Shown: in pieces, positions 1 to 16,167 of the stretch
How positions within the stretch are numbered: position 1 is the first letter of the stretch
Layout: each line of letters opens with the position of its first letter
Source of the DNA: Leptospira interrogans
GTDB taxonomy: Bacteria; Spirochaetota; Leptospiria; Leptospirales; Leptospiraceae
NCBI RefSeq assembly: GCF_900156205.1
Contig: NZ_FTNA01000005.1
Span: 124,001-188,000 of the forward strand
Direction of reading: 5' to 3'
DNA length: 64,000 bases
Made by a program: the position numbers and the translations under genes
Notes under the pieces: model-generated
Seen by the model: the letters and a program-made list of their open reading frames with translations, nothing else
Told to the model about the DNA's origin: nothing
Database searches by the model: none

Positions 1-105
1 AATGTGGGAACTCCCACAAATCACGATTTTACGAACAAACTCTGAAATTGTAGGCGTTCCTATTTTTAGAAAACTCTTTCTCATTTCTTAAACCGAACTT
101 ACGTT
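1..105. repeat. Right part of a dispersed intergenic repeat, cut by window edge
   Basis: Begins with the 16-bp near-palindrome TGTGGGAACTCCCACA (3-18) followed by a stretch that closely matches 7550-7640 and, in reverse orientation, 38790-38860 and 60680-60760. It ends with ACCGAACTTACGTT near 92-105, which resembles the terminal inverted repeat (AACGTGAGTTCGG) of the second repeat family described in this window. Non-coding as far as can be seen. The rest, up to 266, has no gene. Confidence 0.55.
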
Positions 106-266
106 AGCTATGAAATTTGCAAGCTGCAACGATACCCAAAAAACTCAGCGAATGCCTCTCTAAGAAGCGGCATTCAAGAAATCGTCGAATTAATTTTTTT
201 ATTCGCCAAGATTTTCTTAAGTCGAATTCACGTTAAAGTCATACTGTAAAAACAAGTAAGAAATAT

Positions 267-1400
267 TCAAATAAATGCATTTGTTAAAGAATTATGAAAA
301 TGAAATATACCAGGTTCTAAAGAACTAGGTTGAATCCATTCATTTTGTAGAACTCCGGTTTGAATTTCAGGCGCTAATCCCAAATCCTCCGAAGTAGTAC
401 GAAAGAAAAATTCTCGATTTTCTTCCCAAAATCGCATAGTGCGAGAAGACTTAGGTTTTTCTGGAATCAGAATGGCTCTAAGACAAAAAGTACGATCCGG
501 TGAAATAGGTTGAAACTGGATGATTCCGAAATGATCTCTAAAAAGAATAAGAATCGTAGATGGAAAAAGAAAATAGGTGATGATCAAATCTTTTCGAGTT
601 GGTCGAGAAGTATTTTTATAACTTCGATTAGGAATTAGAATTCTTGCATGTTCCCCAATAGGATCCATAATAGAGACGTTTTTTTCGACCACGGATGCCA
701 CCGAATTTTTATGAACCGTAGAAATATGATACGATTCCAAAAAGATCTCCACTCCTATTTTCCAATTGTATGCACCTTCTTCCGATTGAATTGCAAAAGG
801 AATATAAGAATCCAATTCGTAAACTTTCCATTCTTCCCAAAGTGATGAAAGCGAATCTAGAACGTTCTCAGTAAACCCGGAAAAGATAAGACCCGCTTTT
901 TCAAGAACAGGAAAGGAATAAAGTTTTTCTTGAATTGTTTCACATTCTTTGGTTAACAGATCTCCGTTTAGATCGTAAGTCCATGAATGATAAGGACATA
1001 CAATCTTTTTAGCTGAACCAGTTTTTCCTCTAGAAACAAGCCTTGTTCCACGATGTAGACAAGAGTTCCTATATAACCGTAAATTTTTATTCTCATTTCT
1101 CAAAACAAGCCATTCACGATCTAAAAATTTTCCAGAAATAAAATCGCCCGGATTAGGAACTTGATCACTAAAACTTACTAAATAAGGACGTTTTTTAAGT
1201 AGATCCAATTCTTGTTGAAAAAGAGTAGAACATTGATACCGATTCGTTAAAAATTTAGTTTGAGAGGATGTTTGTAGAAATTCCATTTCAGAAATTTCTG
1301 GAAGTCCAATTTCACATTGTTTGCGCAACCGATCCAAAATCGTATTTGAAAAAGGTAAATCTTTCGGTCTTTGAATTTTTTTCGTACTGATTTTAGACAT
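267..1400 (-). CDS. Rieske-type aromatic ring-hydroxylating oxygenase alpha-subunit-like protein
   Basis: 377 aa, about the usual length for the alpha subunit of Rieske non-haem iron oxygenases. The Rieske [2Fe-2S] ligands are visible as C114-x-H116 and C135-x2-H138. The C-terminal catalytic half has an E-x2-Y-H225-x4-H230 motif, the usual two-histidine part of the mononuclear iron site. Such enzymes hydroxylate or demethylate aromatic or quaternary-amine substrates using electrons from a reductase. No reductase or ferredoxin gene is adjacent, so the substrate and electron donor cannot be told. Its start has no obvious ribosome binding site; upstream is a 605-bp gap. It stands alone. Confidence 0.85.
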   Translation of the reverse strand: MSKISTKKIQRPKDLPFSNTILDRLRKQCEIGLPEISEMEFLQTSSQTKFLTNRYQCSTLFQQELDLLKKRPYLVSFSDQVPNPGDFISGKFLDREWLVLRNENKNLRLYRNSCLHRGTRLVSRGKTGSAKKIVCPYHSWTYDLNGDLLTKECETIQEKLYSFPVLEKAGLIFSGFTENVLDSLSSLWEEWKVYELDSYIPFAIQSEEGAYNWKIGVEIFLESYHISTVHKNSVASVVEKNVSIMDPIGEHARILIPNRSYKNTSRPTRKDLIITYFLFPSTILILFRDHFGIIQFQPISPDRTFCLRAILIPEKPKSSRTMRFWEENREFFFRTTSEDLGLAPEIQTGVLQNEWIQPSSLEPGIFHFHNSLTNAFI

Positions 1401-2005
1401 GTTTTTTTAGTAAAATTATTATACTAATTTTAAGAACCGATTTTTGAAAATAGCGATTGTTTCGCAAAACGAATCTCATTCCTTAAGAGAAAACAAGTGT
1501 AATTTTCAAAAAACAGAATTTTTTAATCTGCGAATATTCTATCTTTTGAATAAAATCCACAATCTTAAATTAATATTTTAAATCCCAGAGAGATTCCTAT
1601 CTTATCATTTGATTATAAAATTTGAATCATCCGATTAGATTATAAAGTCGATTAAATTAAAGAAGAAATCGATGATCAAATCAAAACATTTAGTTTAACG
1701 TAAACTCAATATAACAGCGTAATTTCTACGTTTTCTGAATCAGCTGTTAAACCTATACCCGTCTCGCCGTAGTTCCCCACAGATTCAGTCTCAATTACAA
1801 ATTTTCAAACATTCATTTTATGTAATTAGAGTTTATATGAGTTCCTACATTTTATTCTTACAGAAAAGTCAGACTTTATAAAACGAATCTTTTACATTAA
1901 AATTAGGCATAAATCATTACCGTAAATGTAGGAATTTCTGTTTTTAAAAATTTTTTCCGAGAACTCACGTCCCTTTTCAAAATCTCTAACAAATGAAAAA
2001 ATGTT
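1401..2005. other. Gene-free spacer with degraded repeat
   Basis: No convincing ORF on either strand. It holds the shared promoter-side sequence of the oxygenase gene and the 3' side of the acyltransferase fusion. Between about 1697 and 1971 there are AACGTAAACTC at one end and GAGAACTCACGT at the other, with GAGTTCCTACATTTTA between, which looks like a degraded copy of the AACGTGAGTTCGG-ended repeat family. Weak evidence. Confidence 0.4.
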
Positions 2006-6687
<4,682 letters not shown>

Positions 6688-6734
6688 AATCGTTTTTGAT
6701 TGACCCACGATACTCGATAAATATCGTGTATTTC

Positions 6735-6822
<88 letters not shown>

Positions 6823-6833
6823 AAGTTCTTATT

Positions 6834-6909
<76 letters not shown>

Positions 6910-7077
6910 CTTCTCAATTTTTCTTTTTAAACCGTCCTTTTCAGAAAATAAAAGTATTTTAAAAAATTCTAATTTTCTAAACTACGCTAAATCAACTCGT
7001 TATCACAAAAGAATCCCAGTCTTTAAATATTCTAAATGTAGAATATTTTATAAATTTAATATACTTTAAATTTATAA

Positions 7078-7180
7078 TAGAGTTGTTGAAAAATTCCATA
7101 GTTCAGATTAACAAAACCGCTTCAATTGTTCGTTTCCATAAAATAGAAACAAATGGAGAATTAATTTTTCAACAATTCTA
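7078..7180 (+). repeat. 103-bp TA-flanked MITE, copy 1
   Basis: Starts TAGAGTTGTTGAAAAATT and ends AATTTTTCAACAATTCTA, an imperfect terminal inverted repeat of about 17 bp bounded by TA on each side. The interior reads CCATAGTTCAGATTAACAA then AATGGAGAATT. Four other copies lie in this window at 13834, 25210, 37448 and 40574. It encodes no protein. TA at both ends suggests mobilisation by an IS630/Tc1-mariner type transposase in trans, which is inference. Confidence 0.8.
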
Positions 7181-7356
7181 ATACTCATTTTATGTATGAA
7201 ATAACAATCCAGTTTACTATAAGATAAATTTCAAGTAATAGAAAATTTTTAAAAGTACAAATTTATTTATGAAAATAACTAAATCTTGTTTTTTTTAGTT
7301 TCTAAAGATTAAAACAAGGAGTTTCCACAATTTAGCCTCATTACAAATTTTTAAAC

Positions 7357-7645
7357 AACGTGAGTTTGGCGTAAAAAACCATGATTTGTTTTTCTGAAAA
7401 AATTGGAATCTGAACTTTACGGATTGATTCTTTAAATGTGGGAACTACCACAATATATAAAATAGAAGTTTATAACAATTGAATCTATCGTATTTAAGTG
7501 CGGGAACTGCCACAAAACTTAGGTTTTATCTGTAAAATGACGTAGGAACCACTGCAAGTCACGATTTTACGAACAAATTCTTAAATTGTAGGAACTCATA
7601 CTTTTAGAAAATTCTTTCTCGTTTTCTTACACCCTGCTTTACTTT
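7357..7645. repeat. Dispersed repeat with AACGTGAGTTTGG end
   Basis: Begins AACGTGAGTTTGGCGTAAAA. Read in reverse it matches 38758-38967 and part of 60663-60865, including the CACGATTTTACGAACAAATTCT and TGTAGGAACTC blocks. The far end (ACACCCTGCTTTACTTT) is degraded. Several 16-bp TGTGGGAACTACCACA-type palindromes lie inside. Confidence 0.5.
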
Positions 7646-8322
7646 AAATATTTATTTTTTATAGTTAGAATTCAGTGGGAGTTCCTACATTTCAAAGTTC
7701 TACCGTAAAATATAGATTTGTGGGAGTTCCCACAAATATTTTTTACTAAAAAATGAAACTTTTTATAAAATAAATCTCTTATATAAAGCTTACATTAATT
7801 CAGAGTTTGTCCCAAATCCTACCTTAAAAAGTTAGGGATGTTTGCTAAATTATTTCGAGCGCCTACATGAAATTGAATTTCACAAAAATGTAGGAACTAC
7901 TACATTTTATTAAAAATTTCTAAAGAATAATCGCATAAAATTCTTTGAGGATTTGGAACAAGTTCTTAGTATGAAACATAATATAAATGGCAAGTTAGAA
8001 ACTACTACGAAAATGCGGAGATTTTTACACACTGCGTATAACTCGAAATTTACAACTTTTCTTGGGACAAAATCACACTCTAACTTTTAGAACAAATTTA
8101 TAGAACTTTTAAACGTTTTCGTAAAAGTCTTATTGGTTATTTAAAATCATATAATAAAGTATCTAAAATTTTAATCTAAAAACAGAAATTTGTTTCAAAA
8201 TTTATATATTTTTATACATAAAATCAAAAAACAACATCTTTATTCAAAAAATAGAATATTATAATTTAATAAATATCTGTTTTTTCGACAAATAAAACTA
8301 CGTTTTATTTGTGGAAAACTAA

Positions 8323-9159
8323 CTACATCCCTAAACGTTTTTTCAGATTTCGATTTTCTTCGATTAAATCTTTGATCTCTTTTTCCGTGTATGCAAAAAG
8401 TCGATCCTGGGCTTCTAAAATTTTATCCAATTGAATCTCTTCAATATGAGAATAATTCAGTGCTTGTTCCGTTGCTTTTTTAAAATCAAGAGCATCTTTT
8501 AATTCCTGGGTTTTCATAGAATCCAAAATTTCAGAAACTTTCAACCGTTCGTGTAGAGCCAGCAATTCCTTATTCTTGAGTTCATTGACTCTTTCCAAAG
8601 CCTTGTTGATTTCTTCGTTGTTCTTTTTGACCTTGGATTCAAATTCTAAAATGGCCTGTAATGCCTCGTTGGCTTTTGTTGCGTCTTTATATTCTTTTTG
8701 AGCCAGTTCAAAAACGCCTTCAAAAAATCCTATGTTCGTCAAACAACTGTTACCGATTTCGTTTGCGGCGAGTTTATAAAATTCAGATTGAACGGTTCTA
8801 TCTAATATAAGTCTTAAATTTCTAGGATGAACCGGATGTTCTAACACTTCAATTTTACCGTTCTCTGGAACCACTCCCTTAATTTTTTCTGCCTCATCAG
8901 AGTAAATTATGATCAGACTGGCGTAAGGATGAAGTTCAAACTTTCTAATAGATTCTCTAACCTGGTTCCATTCCTCTAAATTAACGGAAAGAAAGAAGAT
9001 ATGAATATCTGCTTTCAATAAATCGATGGCACCTAAACCATCTAAAGCCACTTTACTCAACTCTATGTTTACGCGAGGATGTTTCCAAATTTGGATCGGG
9101 AATTCCTTCCCTGAAGTAATATGCCAAATGATCGCGTTTTTTTGACTCATTGTATTCAT
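8323..9159 (-). CDS. Receiver-like N-terminus plus coiled-coil protein, function unknown
   Basis: 278 aa. Residues ~1-125 look like a degenerate response-regulator receiver or Rossmann-like fold: an IIWHI strand, [22 protein letters not shown] (the Thr/Ser strand region) and [12 protein letters not shown], which resembles the K-P loop of receivers with H in place of K. From ~150 to the end it is a long, charged coiled coil ([26 protein letters not shown] and similar). I do not recognise a family. It is the last gene of the miaB-lptF/G operon, following it after a 31-bp gap that contains a 9-bp hairpin. ATG at 9159 or at the fourth codon are both possible. Confidence 0.75.
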   Translation of the reverse strand: MNTMSQKNAIIWHITSGKEFPIQIWKHPRVNIELSKVALDGLGAIDLLKADIHIFFLSVNLEEWNQVRESIRKFELHPYASLIIIYSDEAEKIKGVVPENGKIEVLEHPVHPRNLRLILDRTVQSEFYKLAANEIGNSCLTNIGFFEGVFELAQKEYKDATKANEALQAILEFESKVKKNNEEINKALERVNELKNKELLALHERLKVSEILDSMKTQELKDALDFKKATEQALNYSHIEEIQLDKILEAQDRLFAYTEKEIKDLIEENRNLKKRLGM

Positions 9160-9168
9160 TCTAACACT

Positions 9169-9191
9169 AACCTGGAAAATAATTCCAGGTT
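9169..9191 (-). other. Intercistronic stem-loop
   Basis: AACCTGGAA (9169-9177), loop AATAA, TTCCAGGTT (9183-9191): a perfect 9-bp stem just after the lptF/G-like stop and 9 bp before the next ATG. No T-run follows, so it is not a standard terminator. The AGGT of its 3' arm on the minus strand is the only ribosome binding site candidate of the downstream gene, so it could lower its translation or protect mRNA ends. Confidence 0.55.
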
Positions 9192-11086
9192 CAGGGACCT
9201 CTTTTTATAATCTTTTTTATCTTTCCCCATATATTTGAACTTTCTAATCTATCTGTCAATTTTGATTTTAGATCTGAAATTTTATCTAGAATCTTTTGAA
9301 TCGGTTTTGGAAGATCCATATCTGTTCTTTTAATCATGATGTTGATACTTAAAAGAGCGATTAAAATGTTAGCACTCCAAGGACCAATCCAATCAGGAAT
9401 TTTATCGTTATAAGAAATCGTACTTCCTAAAGTGAAAAACGTAAAATAGATCATTAAAAAAACGACCGCAAGTGTAAAACTCATCCCCTTTCCAGAACGT
9501 TTGACTACAAGCCCCAAAGGAAAAGAGATAAAGAAAAAAATCAAACAAGAAATAGGCATCGCAATTCTTCTGTGAATTTCCACATTAAAATCAGTTAAAA
9601 CTTTTTTTCCCTGTTGCATCAATGCCATCAACTGAGTCAAAACTGAATATTGTTGAGTCATCTGATCCGGAGTCAAAGTTCCGTTAGCCGCTCCCATAGC
9701 GAGTTCGATTTTCATCTGCTCCACCATTTGTTTTAGTCCAATTAAACCTTTGATCTGAACTCCCATCTCTTGTAAGGTTTCGAGTCCTGGGATTTTTTCA
9801 AGTCCCTCACTTTCTATATTATTACGAATTTGAAATAGAACCGGCATAGAAAATGTTTCCGGCTTTACGTTTAATTCCAAAGTTTTTTTCTCTTTTCCTT
9901 TAGGAATATTATAATCCATTTCTCCATTCCTAAAATCAGTTATGGAAAATGTTTTTCGATCATCACTCCATTCCAAAATCCAACCATCTTTAAGACGAAT
10001 TGATTTTTCATATTCCCCATCAGGACCGAGTTTTTCCACGAGATTTCCTTTAGCAGCGTTGATGATCTGGATGATTCTAGAACCGCCCATAGGAATCATT
10101 TTTCCACCAATATGAAAGTATTCGTTTCCTTCCAAAAAAATTTCCCATTCACGAATCTGAACTCCTTTGAGTTCTCCTGTATTCGAATTCATTCCCTCGG
10201 TATACATGGTCCTAGCTCTTTTTTCAAAAAGATCTTGGGTTTTATCTCCACTAAATTGCCCTGGAGTAATAGCAAGAAGAGGATTGTATGCAAGAATCCA
10301 TTTGTTGAATTCATTCATCTTTCTGGTATTTTCTGGAGAAAGATAAAAATTTAGATAACCGACTAACAAAGCCATAACGAAACCAAATGCAAGAAAGTTA
10401 ATATAGATTCTAGGGAAACTGACTCCCGCGGAACGAATCGCAGTGATCTCAGAATCTCCAGAAAGCCTTCCAGCCGCCATGATTCCACTCATAAGACAAG
10501 CCATAGGAATGGTCATAGGAAGAGTGTTTGCAAGAAGATAACCAAAATAATCCAAAAGACGAAATGGATCGACTCCCTTTCCTACAAACAAACCGATCAT
10601 CTTTTGAAGCGCAAGAACCATGTATACCATAGTGAAAAACGCAAGAGATACTAAAAACGGAGAAAAAATTTCCCTCAGAATATACCGATCTAAGATCGGA
10701 ATGACCATGTAAAATTTACGTTTGTCTGTATGAACTGTAAAACCAGGAGGAAGATCTTCCACACTACTCAAACGAACGGTTCTTAGATCTTTTCCAGAGT
10801 TTGCTACACCCGAATTGTTTTCGTTTAAGGAAGGATTGGGCGAAGATGATGAAAAAAAATTTCCTTCCTTTTTAGTTTTTGTATCTTTTTTGTTAAACGA
10901 AGAATCTAATTTTTTTTTGGAAGACAGACCCATATCAGAAAAATCTGAATCGTTTTTAGATTTCGTTGTTGGTTTGTTAGGCGAGTAGTTCTGATTTTTC
11001 TTAGAAGAATTTGTTGTTTGTTTTGAGGACGCACGCGTCGTTGACTTTTTAGCAGAAATCTTCTTGCGATTGTCGCCATCCTTCAA
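9191..11086 (-). CDS. LptF/LptG (YjgP/YjgQ) family LPS-export permease with long N-terminal extension
   Basis: 631 aa inner-membrane protein. The permease part begins near residue 130 with [17 protein letters not shown], then TM segments, the conserved [10 protein letters not shown] region, a large periplasmic domain (~270-450), and three C-terminal TM segments ([23 protein letters not shown] typical of the family). LptF/LptG with LptB extract LPS and pass it to LptC/LptA. Residues 1-125 are an unusual Lys/Ser/Asn-rich, probably disordered cytoplasmic extension; ordinary family members are ~360 aa. Whether it is F or G cannot be told. Its start overlaps the miaB stop by 4 bp (ATGA), so it is translationally coupled to miaB. 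Confidence 0.85.
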   Translation of the reverse strand: MKDGDNRKKISAKKSTTRASSKQTTNSSKKNQNYSPNKPTTKSKNDSDFSDMGLSSKKKLDSSFNKKDTKTKKEGNFFSSSSPNPSLNENNSGVANSGKDLRTVRLSSVEDLPPGFTVHTDKRKFYMVIPILDRYILREIFSPFLVSLAFFTMVYMVLALQKMIGLFVGKGVDPFRLLDYFGYLLANTLPMTIPMACLMSGIMAAGRLSGDSEITAIRSAGVSFPRIYINFLAFGFVMALLVGYLNFYLSPENTRKMNEFNKWILAYNPLLAITPGQFSGDKTQDLFEKRARTMYTEGMNSNTGELKGVQIREWEIFLEGNEYFHIGGKMIPMGGSRIIQIINAAKGNLVEKLGPDGEYEKSIRLKDGWILEWSDDRKTFSITDFRNGEMDYNIPKGKEKKTLELNVKPETFSMPVLFQIRNNIESEGLEKIPGLETLQEMGVQIKGLIGLKQMVEQMKIELAMGAANGTLTPDQMTQQYSVLTQLMALMQQGKKVLTDFNVEIHRRIAMPISCLIFFFISFPLGLVVKRSGKGMSFTLAVVFLMIYFTFFTLGSTISYNDKIPDWIGPWSANILIALLSINIMIKRTDMDLPKPIQKILDKISDLKSKLTDRLESSNIWGKIKKIIKRGP

Positions 11087-12432
11087 GCAAGGATCCTACC
11101 TTTGAGAGTAGCGCTGGTTGCGCTTTCGATTTGGACAGAAACCGTAGAACCGATCATACCGGAAACGTTTGTTTCTTGCGGAAGAGGAAACACCGTCATT
11201 CTTCCACAAGGAGTTCTTCCACAGAGTTGTTTTTCCGACTTACGGGAAATGTTCTCAATCAAAATGGAATATACTCTTCCGATCCGGGCGCGGTTCTGTT
11301 CGTGAGAAATCGAAGTTTGTAAATCTACCAGTTTTGTAAGTCTTGCAGACTTCACTTCTTCGGGAACGTTATCCGGAAGCTTTCTTTGAGCCATCGTTCC
11401 TTCTCTTTCAGAATACTTGAACATAAATGCCATATCAAATTGGACTTCCCGAACGACCGCAAGCGTATCCTCAAATTCCTCTTCTGTTTCATTCGGAAAA
11501 CCTACGATGATGTCTGTTGTAATTCCCACATCAGGAACTATATTTCTAATTTCTTTGACTACATCTAAAAATTCTTCTTTGGAATAAGAACGTTTCATCT
11601 CTTCTAAAACTCTAGTGTTTCCAGCTTGCAAAGGCAGATGAATGTTTGGACAAAAACGTGGATTCTCAGACATCAATTGAAGTAAATGGGTCGGAAAATC
11701 CTTTGGATGGGGAGAAGTAAAACGAATTCTTTCAATGGAAGTTTCATCTAAAAGCATTTGGATCAAACCCGCAAAATCAGTATCTTGTTCTTTGTAAGAA
11801 TTTACGTTTTGTCCAAGAAGAGTTATCTGACGAATCCCCTTTTGTACTAGATCTTGAACTTCTCGAACAATACTTTTAGGATCTCTACTTCTTTCTCTTC
11901 CTCGAGTATAAGGAACCACACAAAAAGTACAAAAATTATTACAACCTCTCATAATCGTAACGAAGGCTTGAATTCCGTTAACTACCCTAGGTTCTATTTC
12001 GTCGTAGGTTTCGATTTTAGAAAGTCGGGTTAGAGAAATCGAGTTTTCTCCTTTCCGAATTCTTTGGATGAGCTCTGGAAGACTTCTATAATTGTCCGGT
12101 CCTACGACCAAATCCAGAGGAAGTTCCTGATGAAATAGGTCGTCTCCCAAATTCTGAGCCATACAACCTAAAACCCCAATCACCAGATTCGGATTTCTTT
12201 TTTTCAAATATCCTAAAGATTGAAGGCGATTGTAGATTTTTGCATGAGCGTTTTCCCGAATCGCACAGGTATTTAAGAAAATAATGTCGGAATTCTCCGG
12301 GTCGGAAGAGGTAGAATACTCTGCGTCTCTCATTAAACTGGAAACGATCCCAGAGTCATATTCATTCATCTGACAGCCATAAGTCTCGATATAGACTTTT
12401 CCTGACTTTTTTTCCTGTTCCAGAACACTCAT
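11083..12432 (-). CDS. miaB: tRNA-2-methylthio-N6-isopentenyladenosine methylthiotransferase MiaB
   Basis: 449 aa radical-SAM enzyme that adds the 2-methylthio group to i6A37 of tRNAs. The N-terminal UPF0004 domain has [14 protein letters not shown] with further Cys in NTCAIRENA and GCMAQ, giving the auxiliary cluster ligands. The radical-SAM motif is [18 protein letters not shown] (C-x3-C-x2-C). A C-terminal TRAM-like part ([23 protein letters not shown]) follows. Length and motifs fit MiaB rather than RimO or MtaB. First gene of the leftward miaB-lptF/G-coiled-coil operon. Confidence 0.94.
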   Translation of the reverse strand: MSVLEQEKKSGKVYIETYGCQMNEYDSGIVSSLMRDAEYSTSSDPENSDIIFLNTCAIRENAHAKIYNRLQSLGYLKKRNPNLVIGVLGCMAQNLGDDLFHQELPLDLVVGPDNYRSLPELIQRIRKGENSISLTRLSKIETYDEIEPRVVNGIQAFVTIMRGCNNFCTFCVVPYTRGRERSRDPKSIVREVQDLVQKGIRQITLLGQNVNSYKEQDTDFAGLIQMLLDETSIERIRFTSPHPKDFPTHLLQLMSENPRFCPNIHLPLQAGNTRVLEEMKRSYSKEEFLDVVKEIRNIVPDVGITTDIIVGFPNETEEEFEDTLAVVREVQFDMAFMFKYSEREGTMAQRKLPDNVPEEVKSARLTKLVDLQTSISHEQNRARIGRVYSILIENISRKSEKQLCGRTPCGRMTVFPLPQETNVSGMIGSTVSVQIESATSATLKGRILA

Positions 12433-12531
12433 AGAACTGAATTTCTGCTTGCAGGACGGACTGTAAAGGGGTTTTCCATAGATAGGAAAATCAGGATTTT
12501 TAGAAGCAAAATCCTACGTTCCAGAATTTTT

Positions 12532-13161
12532 ATGGCAGTAAATACAAAACCGGATTACTATCAACTTCTAGAAATTTCTCGGAATTCCGAGATAGAAAAA
12601 ATCGAATTCGCTTTTCGAAACTACCTAGAAAAATTAGAATCCGATCCTTGGAACCCATCTAGAGAATTGGATCGGGAAGAAGGAATTAGAGCTTACTTAA
12701 CTTTAAGTTCTCCAGAAGCCAGAGAAGAATACGACAAAACACTAAATTATGAATTCCTACTTTTAGATACTACCAAGGTTCCAGAAGAATTCGAATCATT
12801 TTATAACATTCAAAAATTGTCCGAAGGAGAAGAAACCAAGGAATTCTATTCTCGCTTTTTAGAATTCAAAAGAGATTTAGAAACTACTCTAAAGAATCTA
12901 AGAATCACAGTATTATTTTTTCTAAGTGCATTTTCTCTCTTAACGATTTTCGCCCTTTTTATGGCATTGGCACAAAAAAACCATTTTCTTTCTCCTAACC
13001 TTGAATTGTTTTATAGAAAGTGGGGAATTCTTTGTTCTTCCGGAATTCTATTTTTAGGATATGCAATCTTTCGTAAAATCCTAAGTTCGAAAAAAACTAG
13101 AATCGCCCCAAACCGGAGAACCGCATCCATTGAAAACGATAACCAAGAAAAACGATCCTAA
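12532..13161 (+). CDS. Membrane protein with degenerate J domain
   Basis: 209 aa. Residues ~8-70 follow the DnaJ pattern: [28 protein letters not shown], then [18 protein letters not shown]. The HPD tripeptide needed to stimulate DnaK is absent; the loop reads [12 protein letters not shown]. Two hydrophobic segments follow ([20 protein letters not shown] around 125-145 and [15 protein letters not shown] around 165-180), then a basic tail. It may be a membrane-anchored J-like protein that no longer works with DnaK. The next gene starts inside its 3' end (32-bp overlap), so the two are coupled. Confidence 0.75.
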   Translation: MAVNTKPDYYQLLEISRNSEIEKIEFAFRNYLEKLESDPWNPSRELDREEGIRAYLTLSSPEAREEYDKTLNYEFLLLDTTKVPEEFESFYNIQKLSEGEETKEFYSRFLEFKRDLETTLKNLRITVLFFLSAFSLLTIFALFMALAQKNHFLSPNLELFYRKWGILCSSGILFLGYAIFRKILSSKKTRIAPNRRTASIENDNQEKRS

Positions 13162-13774
13162 ACATCTCGCCGAAGATGAAATTTCCTACTATTATTCATT
13201 ACTCCAAGAAGAATTAACCGAGTTCGATTGTGGAGAATTATGCAAACCAGACAACAACGGAATTCCATTTTGTTGTATTGCGGATAACGCAGTTCCTACT
13301 TTATACGCTTCCGAATTTTCTATGTTAAAAAAAAGAACCGACCTTTGGAAAGTTTGGAAACCGGAAACGGAAGTGGATAAGAAAATGCTTGCGGAGTATG
13401 ATTCTAAAGAAACTCTATTTTGTGAATGTAAGGGAATCCAATTTTGCGAAAGAGAAAATCGCTCTATCAGTTGTAGAACCTTTCCGCTAGAACCTTATTT
13501 AGATACCAGAGGAGTTTTAGTTGGTTTAGTGTTTATGAAAGAATTTACAGGCAAATGTCCACTTACATTGAGAGCCAAAGACATTCGTCAAGAATTTATC
13601 GACTCTCATTTTATCTTCTGGGAAAAACTTCTTTTTCGTTTGGATTCAGAATACGAAACGTTCTGGAATTCCTCCAAATCTTATAGAAGATCCAGGGCAC
13701 AAACCGGCAAAAAATTTCCGATTTTTTTTCCAAGCCATCTACAAGGTAAAAAATACTTGGAATCCTATCTTTGA
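13130..13774 (+). CDS. Cys-rich protein resembling YkgJ-type metal-chelating proteins
   Basis: 214 aa with a TTG start at 13130, preceded by GGAGAA. Cysteines are clustered: [18 protein letters not shown] near 33-50, [10 protein letters not shown] near 103-112, and [10 protein letters not shown] near 119-128. The pattern C..C..CC with a later CR-x-FPL-x-PY resembles the YkgJ/CxxCxxCC family, small proteins thought to bind zinc or iron-sulfur. Function unknown. It overlaps the upstream J-like gene by 32 bp and has a basic C-terminus. Confidence 0.7.
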   Translation: MKTITKKNDPKHLAEDEISYYYSLLQEELTEFDCGELCKPDNNGIPFCCIADNAVPTLYASEFSMLKKRTDLWKVWKPETEVDKKMLAEYDSKETLFCECKGIQFCERENRSISCRTFPLEPYLDTRGVLVGLVFMKEFTGKCPLTLRAKDIRQEFIDSHFIFWEKLLFRLDSEYETFWNSSKSYRRSRAQTGKKFPIFFPSHLQGKKYLESYL

Positions 13775-13833
13775 ATTTCTTTTGCTCAAGAACTACATAA
13801 TAAAGAATCTAATCTTAGTTTACATTTTAATCA

Positions 13834-13937
13834 TAAAGATTTTGAAAAATGAATTCTCCATTGGATTCCTGTTCCATAAAAACGGCCAATTGAAACAGTT
13901 TTGTTAATTGCCGTTATAAAACTCTTCAACAGTTCTA
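13834..13937 (-). repeat. 103-bp MITE family, degraded copy
   Basis: Reads TAAAGATTTTGAAAAATGAATTCTCC at the left and TCTTCAACAGTTCTA at the right, with the family core AACAGTTTTGTTAATTGCC between. It is in the reverse orientation relative to copy 1 and more diverged at both ends than the other copies. Confidence 0.65.
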
Positions 13938-14152
13938 TTATAACTTTTTATAGTTTAGTATTTTACTATATTCTGTTTTAATTTTTTATAATATACATCT
14001 TACTCTAACTTACAATTAGAGCTAAACCAGTTGAATGATTAAAATTCACTACCATTGACCTCCAAAAATTTGAATCTAAAACAAAAGGTACCGATCTGAC
14101 TGAGTTCGAGAAAACGCCTTGTTGGATCACAATACGAACTATATGACACAAA

Positions 14153-14490
14153 TGTGGGAACTATCACAAACACTGACTTTACGGATCAATTCTCAAAATG
14201 TGGGAACTACCACAAACACTGACTTTACAGATCAATTCTCAAAATGTGGGAAATACCACAAACACTGACTTTACAGATAAATTCTCAAAATGTGGGAACT
14301 ACCACAAACACTGACTTTACAGATAAATTCTCAAAATGTGGGAACTATCACAAACACTGACTTTACGGATCAATTCTCAAAATGTGGGAATTACCACAAA
14401 CACTGACTTTACAAATAAATTCTCAAAATGTGGGAACTACCACAAACACTGACTTTACAGATAAATTCTCAAAATGTAGGAACTCTTACT
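14153..14490. repeat. 46-bp perfect-period tandem repeat (VNTR), seven units plus partial
   Basis: TGTGGGAA recurs at 14153, 14199, 14245, 14291, 14337, 14383, 14429 and 14475, a constant 46-bp period. Each unit is TGTGGGAACTACCACA followed by a conserved 30-bp stretch (ACACTGACTTTACAGAT..TTCTCAAAA) with a few substitutions (TATCACA/TACCACA, CGGAT/CAGAT/CAAAT). The last unit diverges after 14480. Not CRISPR: the stretches between palindromes are the same in every unit. Leptospira strain typing uses intergenic VNTRs of this kind; whether this is one of the typed loci is not known to me. Confidence 0.92.
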
Positions 14491-14977
14491 TCTGGTAGAT
14501 TGCCAAGAATGATCTTACTCTGCAAAGTAAATGAGGCTTCACTTACTTTGTCCCTTACCCTAATTTAAAAAGTCGGAACTACTATTTTAGAAAAGCTTTC
14601 CATAACTCGAGGTGGCCCGAACTTTTTTGATTTCAAACAACTAAAGTCGAAAAATCAATCCTATACTCTCAATCTTTTAAAAACTTTTCTTCCGATTCGA
14701 TCGTTAAAAAATTAAATTTCTACTGTTTCTTTTTTAGTAAAAACGAACAAATAATGCCTTTTTGTAAATAAGTGTATCGTAGTTTTTAAATGGGATTCCA
14801 AAATAAAAAAAGAACCGTTTTTCATTTAGTAAATTGAAACACCTGACATCTTCTAAATTCCTAAGAATCGGAAAGAGAAAACCCAAGATTCAATTTTTTA
14901 CTGACACCAAAGTTCGTACCGAAAACAGTATCTATTTCGAGTAAATCATCATCTTATAAAAGCACTGAACTAAGGTT

Positions 14978-16155
<1,178 letters not shown>

Positions 16156-16167
16156 GAGAGAATATAC

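Larger units (their letters stand above)
6910..8322. other. 1.4 kb gene-free, repeat-rich spacer
   Basis: No convincing gene on either strand; short ORFs are broken and lie in repeats. It holds one 103-bp MITE (7078-7180), a copy of the larger AACGTGAGTTTGG-ended repeat (about 7357-7645), and further isolated TGTGGGAACTNCCACA palindromes near 7437, 7497 and 7720. The last 500 bp (7800-8322) are very AT-rich with nothing recognised. Confidence 0.6.

Noticed and set aside
14153..14490. Palindromic repeats with ~30-bp stretches between them resembling a CRISPR array
   Set aside because: The stretches between the palindromes are the same in every unit, the period is a plain 46 bp, and no cas gene is near. 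It is a tandem repeat.
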